Shown: positions 1 to 10,092, counted from the first letter of the stretch. The stretch: 64,000 bases of DNA from Nostoc desertorum CM1-VF14 (GCA_019359245.1 JAHHHR010000004.1:124001-188000), one strand, 5' to 3'. Notes: a model not told the origin generated them from the letters alone. Translations and numbers: made by a program.

Positions 1-1322
1 GGTACAAGTTCAACTGAGGAGTGTTCTAAAAGCCAATCAATGGTTTTTTCGGTTAATAGTTCGTTTTCCACGATTGAGCGCAGTCTATCTTCATCAACGT
101 CTTGCTCATCTGGGTACTGTTCCAAAAGTTCTTTAACTCTGGCTGCGATTTCTTCTGGTGTTACCTCAATAGATTCGCGTTTCCCAACTTCCCGCAAGGA
201 TAAAGAGCGTTTGATCCGCTCAATTGCTTCAGTACGCGATCGCTCCCGCAATTGAGGAATAATATCTTGAGTAAACAACTTCCTTACATCCAATCCCTGC
301 TGAGACAGCCGCATTGCTGTTTGCGTTAGCATTGCATCCACTTCTTGCTCAATCAAGGTCGCTGGTAAGTCAACTTCTACGTGGTTGAGCAGTTCCGTTA
401 ACAAGGCTTCCTGTTTATTTGCTTTTGTTTTGTCGTCTGCCTCTTTTTGATATTGCTCTACCAAAGAAGCCCGTAACTCCTCTAAAGTTTCAAAATCGCT
501 GATTTCTTGGGCGAAATCGTCATTTACTTCTGGTAGTTCCTTTTCTTTGAGTTCTTTGAGCGTTACTGTGAAAGTTGCCGCTTTTCCAGCTAAATCTTCA
601 TTAGCATACGGATCTGGGAACTGCGCTGCAATTTCTTTGGTTTCTTCAGGATTCATCCCTACTATTCCAGCAATAAAGCCTGGAATAAACTTGTCTTCCT
701 GCAACTCAACTTGAAAATCAGTTGCTTCGGCTCCAGGAATCGGTTCTAGTTCAGCTGTTTCGTCTTCGCCCTCAACTCTGGCGAATGAACCTTTAAAATC
801 GACTACGGCAATATCACCGATTTGGGCTGCACGTCCTTCCACAGGAATCAATGTCGCCAATTCTTGACGTTCCTTATCAAGGTTCGCGTCTACTCGTTCT
901 GGATCGAACTTGACTTCTTCAGCCTTGGCTTGCAAATCGGTGTACTGAACTAAATTCACTTCGGGTTCAACATCGACAGCGGCCGAAATCGTCAGGGGTT
1001 TTCCAGGTTCATAATTCGTAATCAAATCCTCAAAAGAGGAACGCAATTGCGGCTGACCTATTGCCGGGATAGCTTCTTGTTTAACTGCTTGCTCAATGCC
1101 GTCTTGAATTAGTTCTTCCAGCGCTGCTGCCTTGATACGAGTTGTACCCAGCCGTTGTAGCAATATTGGCCGAGGTACCTTGCCTTTACGAAACCCAGGA
1201 ATATTGGCAGTACTTGCTAAGTTTTTAATGACCTGTTCGTAAGTTTGCTTGGTAATTTCCGGCGTAATCTCTATTTCCAGACCAATTTGGCTGGCGGGAA
1301 GTTTTTCCTGGGTAACTTTCAT
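1..1322 (-). CDS. tig: Trigger factor, 3' end beyond window
   Basis: Ribosome-associated chaperone and peptidyl-prolyl isomerase that meets nascent chains at the exit tunnel. Translating the minus strand from the ATG at 1322 gives an uninterrupted frame of about 440 codons to the window edge. It starts MKVTQEKLPASQIGLEIEI and carries the ribosome-docking signature GFRKGKVP near residue 45. The FKBP-like middle follows (GDIAVVDFKGSF), then the helical C-terminal arms. The family is about 470 residues long in cyanobacteria, so only some 30 residues should be missing. In cyanobacteria clpP and clpX often follow tig, but that side lies outside the window. Identity is secure; the end is not visible. 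Confidence 0.95.
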   Translation of the reverse strand, partial: MKVTQEKLPASQIGLEIEITPEITKQTYEQVIKNLASTANIPGFRKGKVPRPILLQRLGTTRIKAAALEELIQDGIEQAVKQEAIPAIGQPQLRSSFEDLITNYEPGKPLTISAAVDVEPEVNLVQYTDLQAKAEEVKFDPERVDANLDKERQELATLIPVEGRAAQIGDIAVVDFKGSFARVEGEDETAELEPIPGAEATDFQVELQEDKFIPGFIAGIVGMNPEETKEIAAQFPDPYANEDLAGKAATFTVTLKELKEKELPEVNDDFAQEISDFETLEELRASLVEQYQKEADDKTKANKQEALLTELLNHVEVDLPATLIEQEVDAMLTQTAMRLSQQGLDVRKLFTQDIIPQLRERSRTEAIERIKRSLSLREVGKRESIEVTPEEIAARVKELLEQYPDEQDVDEDRLRSIVENELLTEKTIDWLLEHSSVELV

Positions 1323-2258
1323 GCTTCGTCTCTAGTTTTCTGGTATTTTAATCTCCGAGTACACATAAGACGCAATAATAATTGTTCGCGTTTATGGCTT
1401 TATGTCTCTTAAGGAGGATGGGAAATTGTCACAAAGCTTCATGACATGACATCCAAGGATGGATAGTGTGTCCTGCCACAGAGATCCAGTTTACTGCCAA
1501 TAGCCAAGGACTTGACAATTTACTCTCATAACAATTATTGACACTTCCAGGGCTAAGAGCGTCTGGGCTTATTGCCTGATATTTGTAATAACTCCTGAAT
1601 CTATTGCGGATTGGGAAGAGTTTAACAAAGAAGCAGGTAGAACGAGGCTATTAGCTTAGGGAAATGACCCCATCCTACTGTTGTGAATTTAGCACTGAAA
1701 ACCCAGGAATTAATTCTTCAGTGGGCTACCACCGTGATATCCTGGTTTTCAGCAAGTAGTTTAGTACTTTAAAGTTATAGCATTGAGTTTAGCTATCTTG
1801 TGGTAAGCAAGTAAATCTGCTGCCTAGCCACATAGCTCGATTTGATGGTTTGCCGATTTTACAACATTTGCATCATAATACATTCATCATCCTGGCAACC
1901 CAATTTACAGCCAAGATGTTTATTCACCTTACAAATCAAACGCCTAAGTGCAGATATATCTATTTTTATGCTAAATGGCGGTTTGTTGTATAATATTACA
2001 ATAATCTAGTTTTAGATACATTAAAAAATGGAACGGCGGTTTTGTAAAATGCAAGATCAATTAACTTAATTAAATAACCAAGCAAATAAATTTATTAAAT
2101 CTATTCTATAAATATAGATTAAATTAGAAAAAAAAAAAATCTAAATCTATTCAAACTTTGTTTTAAGGCTGCGATCGCTATTTAAATATAAGCAAAATAA
2201 GCAAATAGTCAATTGTTTAAAAAAATTTCAGATAAATATCTTAAAGGAGGAAGCAAAT
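1323..2258. other. Non-coding gap between tig and asd
   Basis: This 936-base divergent spacer has no convincing gene. It should hold the promoters of tig (leftward) and asd (rightward). An inverted repeat, CTGAAAACC(c)AGGA at 1695-1708 against TCCTGGTTTTCAG at 1740-1752, can fold into a 13-bp stem with one bulge and could belong to a small RNA or leader. The part from about 1970 to 2220 is very AT-rich and includes a run of twelve A residues flanked by an imperfect inverted repeat (ATAGATT / AATCTAT). No strong sigma-70 pair can be picked by eye. Confidence 0.5.
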
Positions 2259-3305
2259 TTGTCAAAATCCTATCGTTTAGCTATTTTGGGAGCAACTGGT
2301 GCAGTTGGCACAGAGTTGCTGGAATTATTAGAAATCCGTGATTTCCCGATTGCTGACTTAAAGTTGTTAGCATCAGAGCGCAGTGTCGGGCGCTCGCTGC
2401 GGTTTAAAGGGGAGAATATACCAGTAGAGCCAGTGAGCGATCGCGCTTTTGAAAATGTGGATATAGTACTAGCTAGTGCAGGTGGTTCCACATCTAAAGC
2501 TTGGGCAGCAATTGCCGTCGAAAAAGGCGCAGTGGTAATTGACAACTCCAGTGCCTTTCGGATGAACCCGGAAGTTCCCTTAGTAGTGCCAGAGGTGAAT
2601 CCAGAAGCCGCAGCTAATCACCAAGGCATTATTGCCAATCCCAACTGCACGACAATTTTAATGGCAGTGGCAGTATGGCCATTGCATAAAATAAAACCAG
2701 TGCAGCGCATCGTAGCCGCAACCTACCAATCTGCTAGTGGTGCTGGTGCTAGGGCAATGGCAGAAGTCAAAAGGCAAACAAGCGCTATACTACAAGGACA
2801 ACCGCCAGTTGCTGAGGTATTACCTTACCCGCTGGCATTTAATTTATTCCCGCATAACTCACCATTAAACGATTTGGGTTATTGTGAGGAAGAAATGAAA
2901 ATGGTTAACGAAACCCGAAAAATATTTGGTACGCAGCAAATCAGAATCACTGCGACCTGTATACGGGTTCCCGTACTCCGGGCCCATTCAGAAGCCATTA
3001 ATTTAGAATTTGAGACTCCCTTTAGTGTAAAGGAAGCTAGAGAGATTTTAAATTCCTCCCCTGGAGTGAAGTTGGTAGAAAATTGGGAAACTAACTATTT
3101 TCCGATGCCAATTGAAGCAACTGGTAAAGACGAAGTTTTAGTGGGAAGAATTCGCCAGGATATTTCTCATCCCTGTGGCTTGGAATTATGGTTATGTGGT
3201 GACCAAATCCGCAAAGGCGCAGCATTAAATGCAGTACAAATCGCCGAATTGCTCGTAGAAAAAAATCTACTCAAACCATCAGCTAAAGCTTATGTCTCAA
3301 GCTAG
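2259..3305 (+). CDS. asd: Aspartate-semialdehyde dehydrogenase
   Basis: Reduces aspartyl phosphate to aspartate semialdehyde with NADPH, the branch point to lysine, threonine and methionine. The 348-residue product has the nucleotide-binding GATGAVG at 11-17, the catalytic cysteine in NPNCTT (Cys130) and the acid/base histidine in RVPVLRAHSEA (His243), all at usual positions. The start is a TTG, supported by a strong AAAGGAGG ribosome-binding site at 2243-2250 with 8-base spacing. dapA, the next lysine-pathway step, follows 133 bases later on the same strand, so the two are probably co-expressed. Length and motifs are normal. Confidence 0.96.
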   Translation: MSKSYRLAILGATGAVGTELLELLEIRDFPIADLKLLASERSVGRSLRFKGENIPVEPVSDRAFENVDIVLASAGGSTSKAWAAIAVEKGAVVIDNSSAFRMNPEVPLVVPEVNPEAAANHQGIIANPNCTTILMAVAVWPLHKIKPVQRIVAATYQSASGAGARAMAEVKRQTSAILQGQPPVAEVLPYPLAFNLFPHNSPLNDLGYCEEEMKMVNETRKIFGTQQIRITATCIRVPVLRAHSEAINLEFETPFSVKEAREILNSSPGVKLVENWETNYFPMPIEATGKDEVLVGRIRQDISHPCGLELWLCGDQIRKGAALNAVQIAELLVEKNLLKPSAKAYVSS

Positions 3306-3342
3306 TCATTAGTAAAAACAAACAACTAATGAAAAACAGCAA

Positions 3343-3376
3343 ATGTGCAAATTACTGTTGAAAGAAATTTGCACAT
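3343..3376. terminator. Inverted repeat between asd and dapA
   Basis: ATGTGCAAATT (3343-3353) is repeated in perfect inverted form as AATTTGCACAT (3366-3376) around a 12-base loop. No T-run follows directly, so it may act as an attenuator or RNA-stabilising hairpin rather than a classical terminator. A protein-binding operator is also possible. Confidence 0.4.
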
Positions 3377-3438
3377 AGGTTATTACAATAGAAAACCACC
3401 AAGATATAAAAACATGGGTAATCAGGAGTGAAAACAGG

Positions 3439-4323
3439 GTGGGAGATTTTGGCAATGTTTTAACCGCTATGATTACGCCGTTTAAAGCAGACGGTAGTGT
3501 AGATTATGATGTAGCGGCAGAACTGGCAGCACATCTAGCTAACAACGGAACAGATACATTGGTAGTGTGCGGCACAACCGGAGAATCCCCTACCCTAAGT
3601 TGGGACGAGGAATACCAGCTGTTTGTCGAGGTATTGCACTCCGTGGCAGGAAAAGCCAAGGTGATCGCAGGTTGTGGTTCAAATTCCACTAAAGAAGCGA
3701 TCGCAGCTACCCAAAAAGCGTCTAAAATAGGAGTACATGGTTCCTTACAAGTTGTCCCTTATTACAACAAACCGCCACAAGCGGGATTGGAAGCGCACTT
3801 TCAGGCCATAGCACAAGCCTGTCCCGACTTACCTTTGTTGTTATACAATGTCCCCGGTCGTACCGGACAAAACCTTCAGCCAGAAACAGTTGCCCGGTTA
3901 GCTGAGGTTAGCAATATTGTCGGAATTAAAGAATCCACTGGTAGTATAGATCAGGCAAGTGAAATTCGTCGCTTGACACCAAAAGAATTTGACATCTATT
4001 CTGGTGATGATTACATGACTTTGCCCTTGTTAGCGATCGGGGCAAAAGGCGTGGTAAGTGTGGCTTCTCATCTGGTAGGAAACCAACTACAGCAGATGAT
4101 CCAAGCTTTTAGTGCGGGGAAAATTGAGGTAGCAAGCGAGATTCATCTCCAACTCTTCCCGTTGTTCAAAGCTTTATTTCTCACTTCAAATCCCATTCCA
4201 GTGAAAAAAGCACTGAAACTTCAAGGTTGGGAGGTTGGTTCAACTCGTCCGCCGCTATGTGAAGCTGATTTAGAAGTAAGTCAAAAGTTAGAAGCAGTTC
4301 TGAAAGAACTTAGTTTAATCTAG
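3439..4323 (+). CDS. dapA: 4-hydroxy-tetrahydrodipicolinate synthase
   Basis: Condenses pyruvate with aspartate semialdehyde, the committed step to diaminopimelate and lysine, in the cytosol. The 294-residue TIM-barrel protein shows GTTGES at 45-50, the catalytic tyrosine in [11 protein letters not shown] (Tyr136) and the Schiff-base lysine in VGIKESTG (Lys164). The start is a GTG with AGGAG ten bases upstream; no better in-frame start was seen. It follows asd, which makes its substrate, and precedes the RNase J gene, a gene order I recognise from other cyanobacteria. Full length. Confidence 0.96.
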   Translation: MGDFGNVLTAMITPFKADGSVDYDVAAELAAHLANNGTDTLVVCGTTGESPTLSWDEEYQLFVEVLHSVAGKAKVIAGCGSNSTKEAIAATQKASKIGVHGSLQVVPYYNKPPQAGLEAHFQAIAQACPDLPLLLYNVPGRTGQNLQPETVARLAEVSNIVGIKESTGSIDQASEIRRLTPKEFDIYSGDDYMTLPLLAIGAKGVVSVASHLVGNQLQQMIQAFSAGKIEVASEIHLQLFPLFKALFLTSNPIPVKKALKLQGWEVGSTRPPLCEADLEVSQKLEAVLKELSLI

Positions 4324-4602
4324 CCATCATCTGGTTGAGCGCTGTTAATCTGCTGCTTTCTAAAGATACATATAAACAATGCTCATAATTGTTCATAAGT
4401 TGCAATTTAAAAATCTGTGCTAGGACTGATAGACATACTATAAATTCTTCAGTGTACAGTCGATTTTATTGAATAAAAAATTGAAATCTTCAATTAAAAC
4501 TTGATTGCTTTGGGACTGAATTAAGAGACAAATGATGTTGTCTTAAATACAAGTTCGTTAACTATCAACTAAATTAACCACAAGTAACAATCTAAGGAGA
4601 AA

Positions 4603-6375
4603 ATGGCTAAAAACGAAGCTGATAATTCCGCCTTGAAAATTATTCCTTTGGGCGGTTTACACGAAATTGGGAAAAATACCTGTCTTTTTGAGTATGACGA
4701 TGAAATTATCCTGTTAGATGCAGGATTGGCTTTTCCCACAGAGGCGATGCATGGAGTAAATATTGTTCTACCAGATACGACCTATCTGCGGGAGAATCGC
4801 CACAAAATTAAAGGGATGATCGTTACTCACGGTCATGAAGATCATATTGGCGGGATTGCTTTCCATCTCAAGCAATTTGATATCCCCGTGATTTATGGGC
4901 CCAGACTGGCAATGGCAATGCTAGAGGGTAAATTAGAAGAAGCAGGAGTGCGCGATCGCACAGAAATCAGAACAGTTCTACCACGCGATGTGGTGCGGAT
5001 TGGCAAAAACTTTTTAGTGGAATATATCCGTAATACCCACTCTATCGCTGATAGTTTCACTGTTGCCATTCACACTCCCCTTGGTGTAGTCATTCACACA
5101 GGCGATTTCAAAATTGACCATACCCCAGTGGATGGTGAAAAGTTTGATTTGCAACGGTTAGCAGAACATGGTGAAAAAGGTGTTCTTTGCCTGCTAAGTG
5201 ATTCCACTAACGCTGAAATACCCGGGTTCACACCTTCGGAACGTTCAGTTTATCCCAACCTGGAAAGAGTATTTAGTCAAGCCACTGGGCGATTATTTGT
5301 CACTACCTTTGCTTCTAGCGTGCATCGCATCAACATGATTTTGGATATCGCCAAGAAGCAAAACCGTGTAGTGACGATTGTGGGGCGTTCCATGCTGAAC
5401 TTGATTGCTCATGCCCGCAATTTAGGTTACATCAAGTGTGAAGACAATCTGCTGCAACCATTGCACGCAGTTCGCAATCTACCTGATGAAAGAGTACTGA
5501 TTTTAACTACAGGCTCTCAGGGCGAAACGATGGCAGCAATGACCCGCATTGCCAACAAAGAACATCCTCACATCAAAATCCGCGAAGGAGATACAGTAGT
5601 ATTCTCTGCTAACCCAATTCCCGGAAATACGATCGCAGTAGTCAACACCATTGATAAATTGATGATTCAAGGTGCAAAAGTGGTCTATGGGCGGGATAAA
5701 GGGATTCACGTCTCCGGTCACGGCTGTCAGGAAGAACAAAAGCTGATGATTGCCTTAACTCGACCCAAGTTCTTTGTGCCATTTCACGGCGAACATAGGA
5801 TGCTAGTGAAGCACGCAGAAACGGCTCAGAGTATGGGCATTCCTTCAGAAAACATGATCATTATTCAGAATGGTGATATTGTCGAACTGACTGAAGATGC
5901 TATTCGTGTCGCTGGTAAGGTGCCATCTGGTATCGAATTGGTGGATACTACTAGTTCGGGTATGGTAAGTGCCAAAGTCCTGCAAGAACGGCAACGCATG
6001 GCTTCAGAAGGTATTATCACGATCGCAGCTGCCATTGATTGGAATGGTAAACTGTTGGCAAAACCAGAAGTTCACCTACGGGGTGTAGTTACAAGTGTAG
6101 AGCGATCGCTCCTACAAACCTGGGTAAAACAACGAATTGAAGAAATCCTCACTGTGCGCTGGTCAGAATTTGCACCTAGTGAAGGCGAAGCAGCAGATAT
6201 AGACTGGGGTGGATTGCAAGGAACTTTAGAACGAGAATTGCAACGTTCCATCCGTCGGGAATTGCAATGTCAGCCATCTGTGACTCTGTTGATGCAAATC
6301 CCTGATGAGCCGCCTGTGAAAGTTGCTGATGGCAGAAGACGGCGCACTCGGACTGCTGCTCAAGTAGCATCGTAG
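4603..6375 (+). CDS. rnj: Ribonuclease J
   Basis: Metallo-beta-lactamase/beta-CASP ribonuclease with 5'-3' exo- and endonuclease activity in mRNA decay and rRNA processing. The zinc-binding signature THGHEDHIGG lies at 75-84 (His76, His78, Asp80, His81), with the motif I aspartate in LLDAG at about 39. Further ligands are in IRNTHSIADS and HTGDFK, and the beta-CASP motif is near VSGHG and PFHGEHR. At 590 residues it is a little longer than the Bacillus enzymes because of a basic C-terminal tail (GRRRRTRT). AAGGAG sits at 4594-4599 before the ATG. It lies 279 bases after dapA, so it may have its own promoter. Confidence 0.95.
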   Translation: MAKNEADNSALKIIPLGGLHEIGKNTCLFEYDDEIILLDAGLAFPTEAMHGVNIVLPDTTYLRENRHKIKGMIVTHGHEDHIGGIAFHLKQFDIPVIYGPRLAMAMLEGKLEEAGVRDRTEIRTVLPRDVVRIGKNFLVEYIRNTHSIADSFTVAIHTPLGVVIHTGDFKIDHTPVDGEKFDLQRLAEHGEKGVLCLLSDSTNAEIPGFTPSERSVYPNLERVFSQATGRLFVTTFASSVHRINMILDIAKKQNRVVTIVGRSMLNLIAHARNLGYIKCEDNLLQPLHAVRNLPDERVLILTTGSQGETMAAMTRIANKEHPHIKIREGDTVVFSANPIPGNTIAVVNTIDKLMIQGAKVVYGRDKGIHVSGHGCQEEQKLMIALTRPKFFVPFHGEHRMLVKHAETAQSMGIPSENMIIIQNGDIVELTEDAIRVAGKVPSGIELVDTTSSGMVSAKVLQERQRMASEGIITIAAAIDWNGKLLAKPEVHLRGVVTSVERSLLQTWVKQRIEEILTVRWSEFAPSEGEAADIDWGGLQGTLERELQRSIRRELQCQPSVTLLMQIPDEPPVKVADGRRRRTRTAAQVAS

Positions 6376-6401
6376 AGAATTTAAAATAAAAATCTCACGC
6401 T

Positions 6402-6443
6402 AAAGCGCAGAGACGTAGAGTTTTTCTAACGTCTTTGCGCTTT
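6402..6443. terminator. Hairpin downstream of RNase J gene
   Basis: AAAGCGCAGAGACGT (6402-6416) pairs with ACGTCTTTGCGCTTT (6429-6443), 14 of 15 positions, around a loop containing TTTTT. It starts 27 bases after the rnj stop. The sequence resembles dispersed Nostoc repeats about locally varying gene ends, so it may be a repeat element acting as a terminator. Confidence 0.5.
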
Positions 6444-7060
6444 GGTGTGGCATACAGTTTCTGATCATGCTGATATGCATAAGTCTAAAGGGCAGTTGCG
6501 AAAATCCAGCAATGGAAGGAAACAGAAACTTAAATCGTGTTAGCGCAGCGAGGCGTTAGCCTGGTTTAGGAATCTCCCGCTACACCGCTTGCGTTAGCCG
6601 CGAGAAAATGTCAAGACTAGCCGCTTTGCATCTACAGACTTCTCTCTGCTTCTACGACATTCAGCCAGCAATAAAAAGGATGCAAGAACGTAGAGAAGTG
6701 AGAATACGGGGAGGAAAAGCGCCTGCTAGGGTTTTACTGATATTTATACTTAGCAAAAATACTCTCAAGAATATCTGATATTAAGTTCTGTAAATGTTAC
6801 ACTAATACCTATCCAATGACGGATGTCTTTATTAAAATTTAAACTATATCAAGTTATGAACAAGATCGTAATATTACACTACCGATCCCCAGAAAATTGC
6901 GATTAACTTGACGTAGTAATAAATTAGGTTCTGACTTAAGTGGCTAATCAGGTATTACATTATATCGCAGTCAGAACGCGATTTTTCCGGGAAAGTTCGT
7001 TGCCACGTTGTATATATTCATCAAAAAGATGAATAACCTCAATAACACAGAGGATTAACC
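6444..7060. other. Non-coding gap with dispersed repeat
   Basis: No gene was found. A repeat-like stretch at about 6540-6606 combines GCGCAGCGAGGCGTTAGCC with GCTTGCGTTAGCCGCGAG, a sequence style common between Nostoc genes. The rest to 7060 is AT-rich and probably carries the promoter of the next gene. No clear ribosome-binding site precedes that gene's ATG at 7061. Confidence 0.4.
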
Positions 7061-7438
7061 ATGAAGGTATTCGACAATACCACAAAAAAGATTTTTCTGG
7101 CAAGCTGGGTATCGATCAATCAAGCAGAGACTAGTGATGACAAAGCAACCCAGCTAAACCCTTCTATTTCCAAGCCTTACTGGGATATTCTCCAACCCCT
7201 ACGGCAGCGTGTAGAAAATATTCAAATCCGCGATCGCCAACTAGCTCACCGCTTGTGTAAATTGATTCCATCTCAGTGCCCCTTTGAGCGAGATATCAAA
7301 TTATTTGGGAAAACCCTGCTTCACATTCCACCCATGTGCAAGCTCAACCCCTTATATGAAGAAGTAGTTGGTTTACGTTTCCGAGCGCTGTGCTATCTAG
7401 CTGATGAATGCGGCGAAGATGTATCACAGTACTGCTGA
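7061..7438 (+). CDS. Mo-dependent nitrogenase C-terminal domain-like protein
   Basis: A 125-residue protein matching what I recognise as the cyanobacterial 'Mo-dependent nitrogenase, C-terminal' family (Pfam Mo-nitro_C type). The name comes from sequence similarity; these short stand-alone proteins have no proven nitrogenase role. The conserved core starts near residue 45 and keeps the blocks CPFERDIKLFG, IPPMCKLNPLYE and FRALCYLADECGEDV. Five cysteines in the core suggest metal or disulfide chemistry. It stands alone, with long gaps on both sides and a convergent neighbour. Family assignment good; function unknown. Confidence 0.8.
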   Translation: MKVFDNTTKKIFLASWVSINQAETSDDKATQLNPSISKPYWDILQPLRQRVENIQIRDRQLAHRLCKLIPSQCPFERDIKLFGKTLLHIPPMCKLNPLYEEVVGLRFRALCYLADECGEDVSQYC

Positions 7439-7439
7439 G

Positions 7440-7510
7440 TGCTAAGAGTAAAGTTGAGGAGTCAGGAGTGAGGAATTAAAAAAAATATAACTCCTAACTC
7501 CTAACTCCCT
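7440..7510. repeat. Heptanucleotide repeat patch
   Basis: The short space between convergent genes holds AGGAGT/ACTCCTA-type units in both orientations (for example three overlapping ACTCC units near 7490-7507), which can pair as a hairpin. Similar patches occur in this window near 26790, 28975, 32525, 34850, 41200, 42895, 44760, 45840 and 46440. Confidence 0.6.
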
Positions 7511-7532
7511 GCTATTTTTTACTATTTTTTTA

Positions 7533-9401
7533 CTATTTTTTTTGCCATTTTTGGATGGCATCCTGAGCATCTTCGTAAGCGGCTGTCTCCTCTGGCACTA
7601 AAGCAGCTGTTGCGATCGCGGTATTACGTTCTCCTTGGGCGGCGCGACGCTTGGCCAAGTCTAAAATTTTCTCACTCCATTTATTGATCGATTTTTGGGC
7701 AGTATCGAAGCCAGGCTGACCTGGTGATACTTTTTTAGCAACTTCGATCGCACGATTGTAGGTAGATGCCTGTCCAGACTTAATTAAAGCATTAGCTGCA
7801 TCTAAAAGAGTTTTGTTACTCACATACTGCTTGCCCTCTAGCCGCCACAGGTTTATTGCTGCTTGTGCTTTCGCGTAGGGGGCTTCATCTTTGGTGATTA
7901 ATCGAGCGGCAGCGATAGCGCTAGCATACTGTCTTTGTTTAGCACGACCCTCTGCTAAATCTAAAATCATCCGGCTCCAAATCTTAATATTCTCCTGAGC
8001 TTGTTCGTACAGTGGTTCACCGGGTTTAATTTTCCGGGCTGTAGCGATCGCCATGCTCAAATCACTAGCTTGAGTTTGTTTGAGCGACATTTTCGCCAAA
8101 TCTAAGACTGCTTGATTTCGCTTTTCCGACTCTGAACTAGAAGTTATTTGGGCACTAGATTGATTTTTAAATCTAACTTCCGGAGTGAGATCGCTTGGTA
8201 AATTATCGATAACCTGGCGATCGCTAGCAGTAGCATTGGGTGATGTACTTGATATTTGCTTAATTCTAAAAGTTTCTTGATTACGAAGAAAAACTACGGC
8301 GATTAAACCTGCTACCAGCAGGCTGCCTCCGCCCCATAAAATAAACTGTTTCCAAAAAGGGATGCTTGGTTGATTCGATGGCAATCGAGAGACGTAACCT
8401 TTGGAAGAATTGGGGATAAATCTTCCCCTTGGATTCGCTCCTAAAGAAGTTTCCGCCATTGGCTGGGATAAGCTAGTAGCTGACTCTTGAACTAATGGTT
8501 GAGCTTTGGACTTTTCGACCTTGTGTTGGGAGGAATTCACAATAGCTTCTCCCCATCTACCTCGTTCTGCTGAAGTTCTAGGGTAATCGTCAAGGGGAGG
8601 AGCCGCACGGGCAATAGCAAAAGATTCTTCGGGATAAATCACTGCTTCTGATTGGAAATCACTTTCGATTGCTAATTCTGGCAAGATTACCTGCGTCCTT
8701 GATGGGATGATCGTGGCAGGGTTTTGGACAGGACGCCAGTGGTGGTGGCATAATTTTGGCATAAGCAGGCTTAGGTAGCTTTCTAAATCTGCCAAATTAC
8801 TGCCATTACCAGAACGCAAAGCTTCTAACAAGGCTGCTGTAAAGAATCCGTGACCTAGTTCGCTACTTTCATGGGAAAATTGCTCTGGTTGACAAGAAAG
8901 AATTGTCGCAAGTTGTAGTTCTTGGGCTAATTCTATTGTTTCTTCACCAACGGGAGCATCAGCTTGAGTGCCAAAAGCGCGGTTGATATCGAGTAGTAGC
9001 AATACATTCAACTCAGCAAGTTGCAGGCTTTGCATTAGCGATCGCAATTCTATGCCAGTCTCTTGTACGAGTTCGGGGTTACCTTCTACTGGCATTAAGT
9101 AATCTTTGCCCTGGTAGTTGACCCCATAACCGCTAAAGAATAACCACAGATAATCTTCCGGTTGCCAACTTGTCGCTGCCAAATCCTCAAGCAGCAGCAG
9201 AATATTCTCTTTAGTCGGATAAGTTGATCTGTCGCCAATCGGTGGCGAGGTGTCCGTCATGATTAGACAGTGTTTGGGGAGAAAACCTGCCTCTGTCACC
9301 AAAAAATCCTCTACTGCCTCAGCATCTGCTTGGGCACAACTTAAAGGTTGAAATAACTGATATTGATTGATGCCAATCGTGATCGCCCAGTAATTTGCCA
9401 T
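7533..9401 (-). CDS. Pseudo-orthocaspase with C-terminal repeats
   Basis: A 622-residue caspase-fold (peptidase C14) protein. The p20-like domain covers about 1-240 and starts YWAITIGINQY. The usual catalytic histidine position (FSGHG in the family) reads FFSGYG, with Tyr92, and the usual cysteine position (LDxC) reads LLLDINRAFG, with Asn140. Both catalytic residues are therefore gone and proteolysis is unlikely. Cyanobacterial pseudo-orthocaspases with Tyr/Ser or Tyr/Asn pairs are known. A single membrane helix lies at about 352-373, followed by three to four repeats of about 60 residues (AIATARKI..., LDLAKRRA...), TPR-like in pattern. It probably acts as a membrane-anchored scaffold or regulator (inference). 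Its promoter region faces the gene at 9601. Confidence 0.85.
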   Translation of the reverse strand: MANYWAITIGINQYQLFQPLSCAQADAEAVEDFLVTEAGFLPKHCLIMTDTSPPIGDRSTYPTKENILLLLEDLAATSWQPEDYLWLFFSGYGVNYQGKDYLMPVEGNPELVQETGIELRSLMQSLQLAELNVLLLLDINRAFGTQADAPVGEETIELAQELQLATILSCQPEQFSHESSELGHGFFTAALLEALRSGNGSNLADLESYLSLLMPKLCHHHWRPVQNPATIIPSRTQVILPELAIESDFQSEAVIYPEESFAIARAAPPLDDYPRTSAERGRWGEAIVNSSQHKVEKSKAQPLVQESATSLSQPMAETSLGANPRGRFIPNSSKGYVSRLPSNQPSIPFWKQFILWGGGSLLVAGLIAVVFLRNQETFRIKQISSTSPNATASDRQVIDNLPSDLTPEVRFKNQSSAQITSSSESEKRNQAVLDLAKMSLKQTQASDLSMAIATARKIKPGEPLYEQAQENIKIWSRMILDLAEGRAKQRQYASAIAAARLITKDEAPYAKAQAAINLWRLEGKQYVSNKTLLDAANALIKSGQASTYNRAIEVAKKVSPGQPGFDTAQKSINKWSEKILDLAKRRAAQGERNTAIATAALVPEETAAYEDAQDAIQKWQKK

Positions 9402-9600
9402 CCCGCTCTTTGTCAGTTATTGTTTGCTGGTCTTAAAATTGCGGTTGGCTTTGCCAAAAAAACAAAGCTAACCTATGTCTTATAGTCTAGGTGATTCTGA
9501 TCGAATCTTAAGTTAGAATGTAATTTTTATTACGTTAGATATTCGGGAAATACTTCCACCTAATTTCAATAACAGATCATCACTAAGGAGATAAAAGGTC

Positions 9601-10092
9601 ATGAGCAAGACTTATGCTCACCTACCATCATCGATCACTCCCTTTTCAGTTATTAGCCAAATTGCCAGAAGAATCCGGATAGTTCCTTTAGTAATTTTGC
9701 TCATATCTACCGTTCCTACGTGGTTTTTGACGGAGGCGATCGCACCCCAACTTGTGCGAGCTTACACCGCTAGAGTTGATCTAGCTATTGACCGCCTGCC
9801 GGAAGAAAACTATGAAACCGTTCTCCGGAGGGCGGAAGCAGCCGCTAGGGCAGCCGCTCAGAGGAGCTTCGACCAAGATATTTTGGTGACAGATGTTTCA
9901 ATCATTGTATCCGTACAAAATTATGGAGCGATCGCACCAGTTCTGACATTAGATGTTAGTCGTCCCCAATGGCGATCGCGTCCCGATGCTCAAAATTGGG
10001 CGACTTATTTTAAAACTGCGCGATCGCTACTTTTCTTTGAAAATAGCTCTAATGCAGTTCCAGCAGCTAGCAGTCTGCCAACCCAAAAATGA
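9601..10092 (+). CDS. Conserved cyanobacterial membrane-anchored protein
   Basis: No named family recognised. The 163-residue product has a basic N-terminus (QIARRIRI) followed by a hydrophobic segment at about 28-52, either a signal anchor or an uncleaved signal. The rest is a soluble domain containing an alanine/arginine-rich helix (RRAEAAARAAAQR). The start ATG has TAAGGAG ten bases upstream, a good site. HIP1 octamers inside the gene and normal codon use argue for a resident gene. It lies divergently from the pseudo-orthocaspase and upstream of rpmF. Confidence 0.65.
   Translation: MSKTYAHLPSSITPFSVISQIARRIRIVPLVILLISTVPTWFLTEAIAPQLVRAYTARVDLAIDRLPEENYETVLRRAEAAARAAAQRSFDQDILVTDVSIIVSVQNYGAIAPVLTLDVSRPQWRSRPDAQNWATYFKTARSLLFFENSSNAVPAASSLPTQK

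Noticed and set aside
7061..7438. A nitrogenase structural gene
   Set aside because: Only a short C-terminal-type domain exists, with no nif genes around it; the family name does not prove a role in nitrogen fixation.
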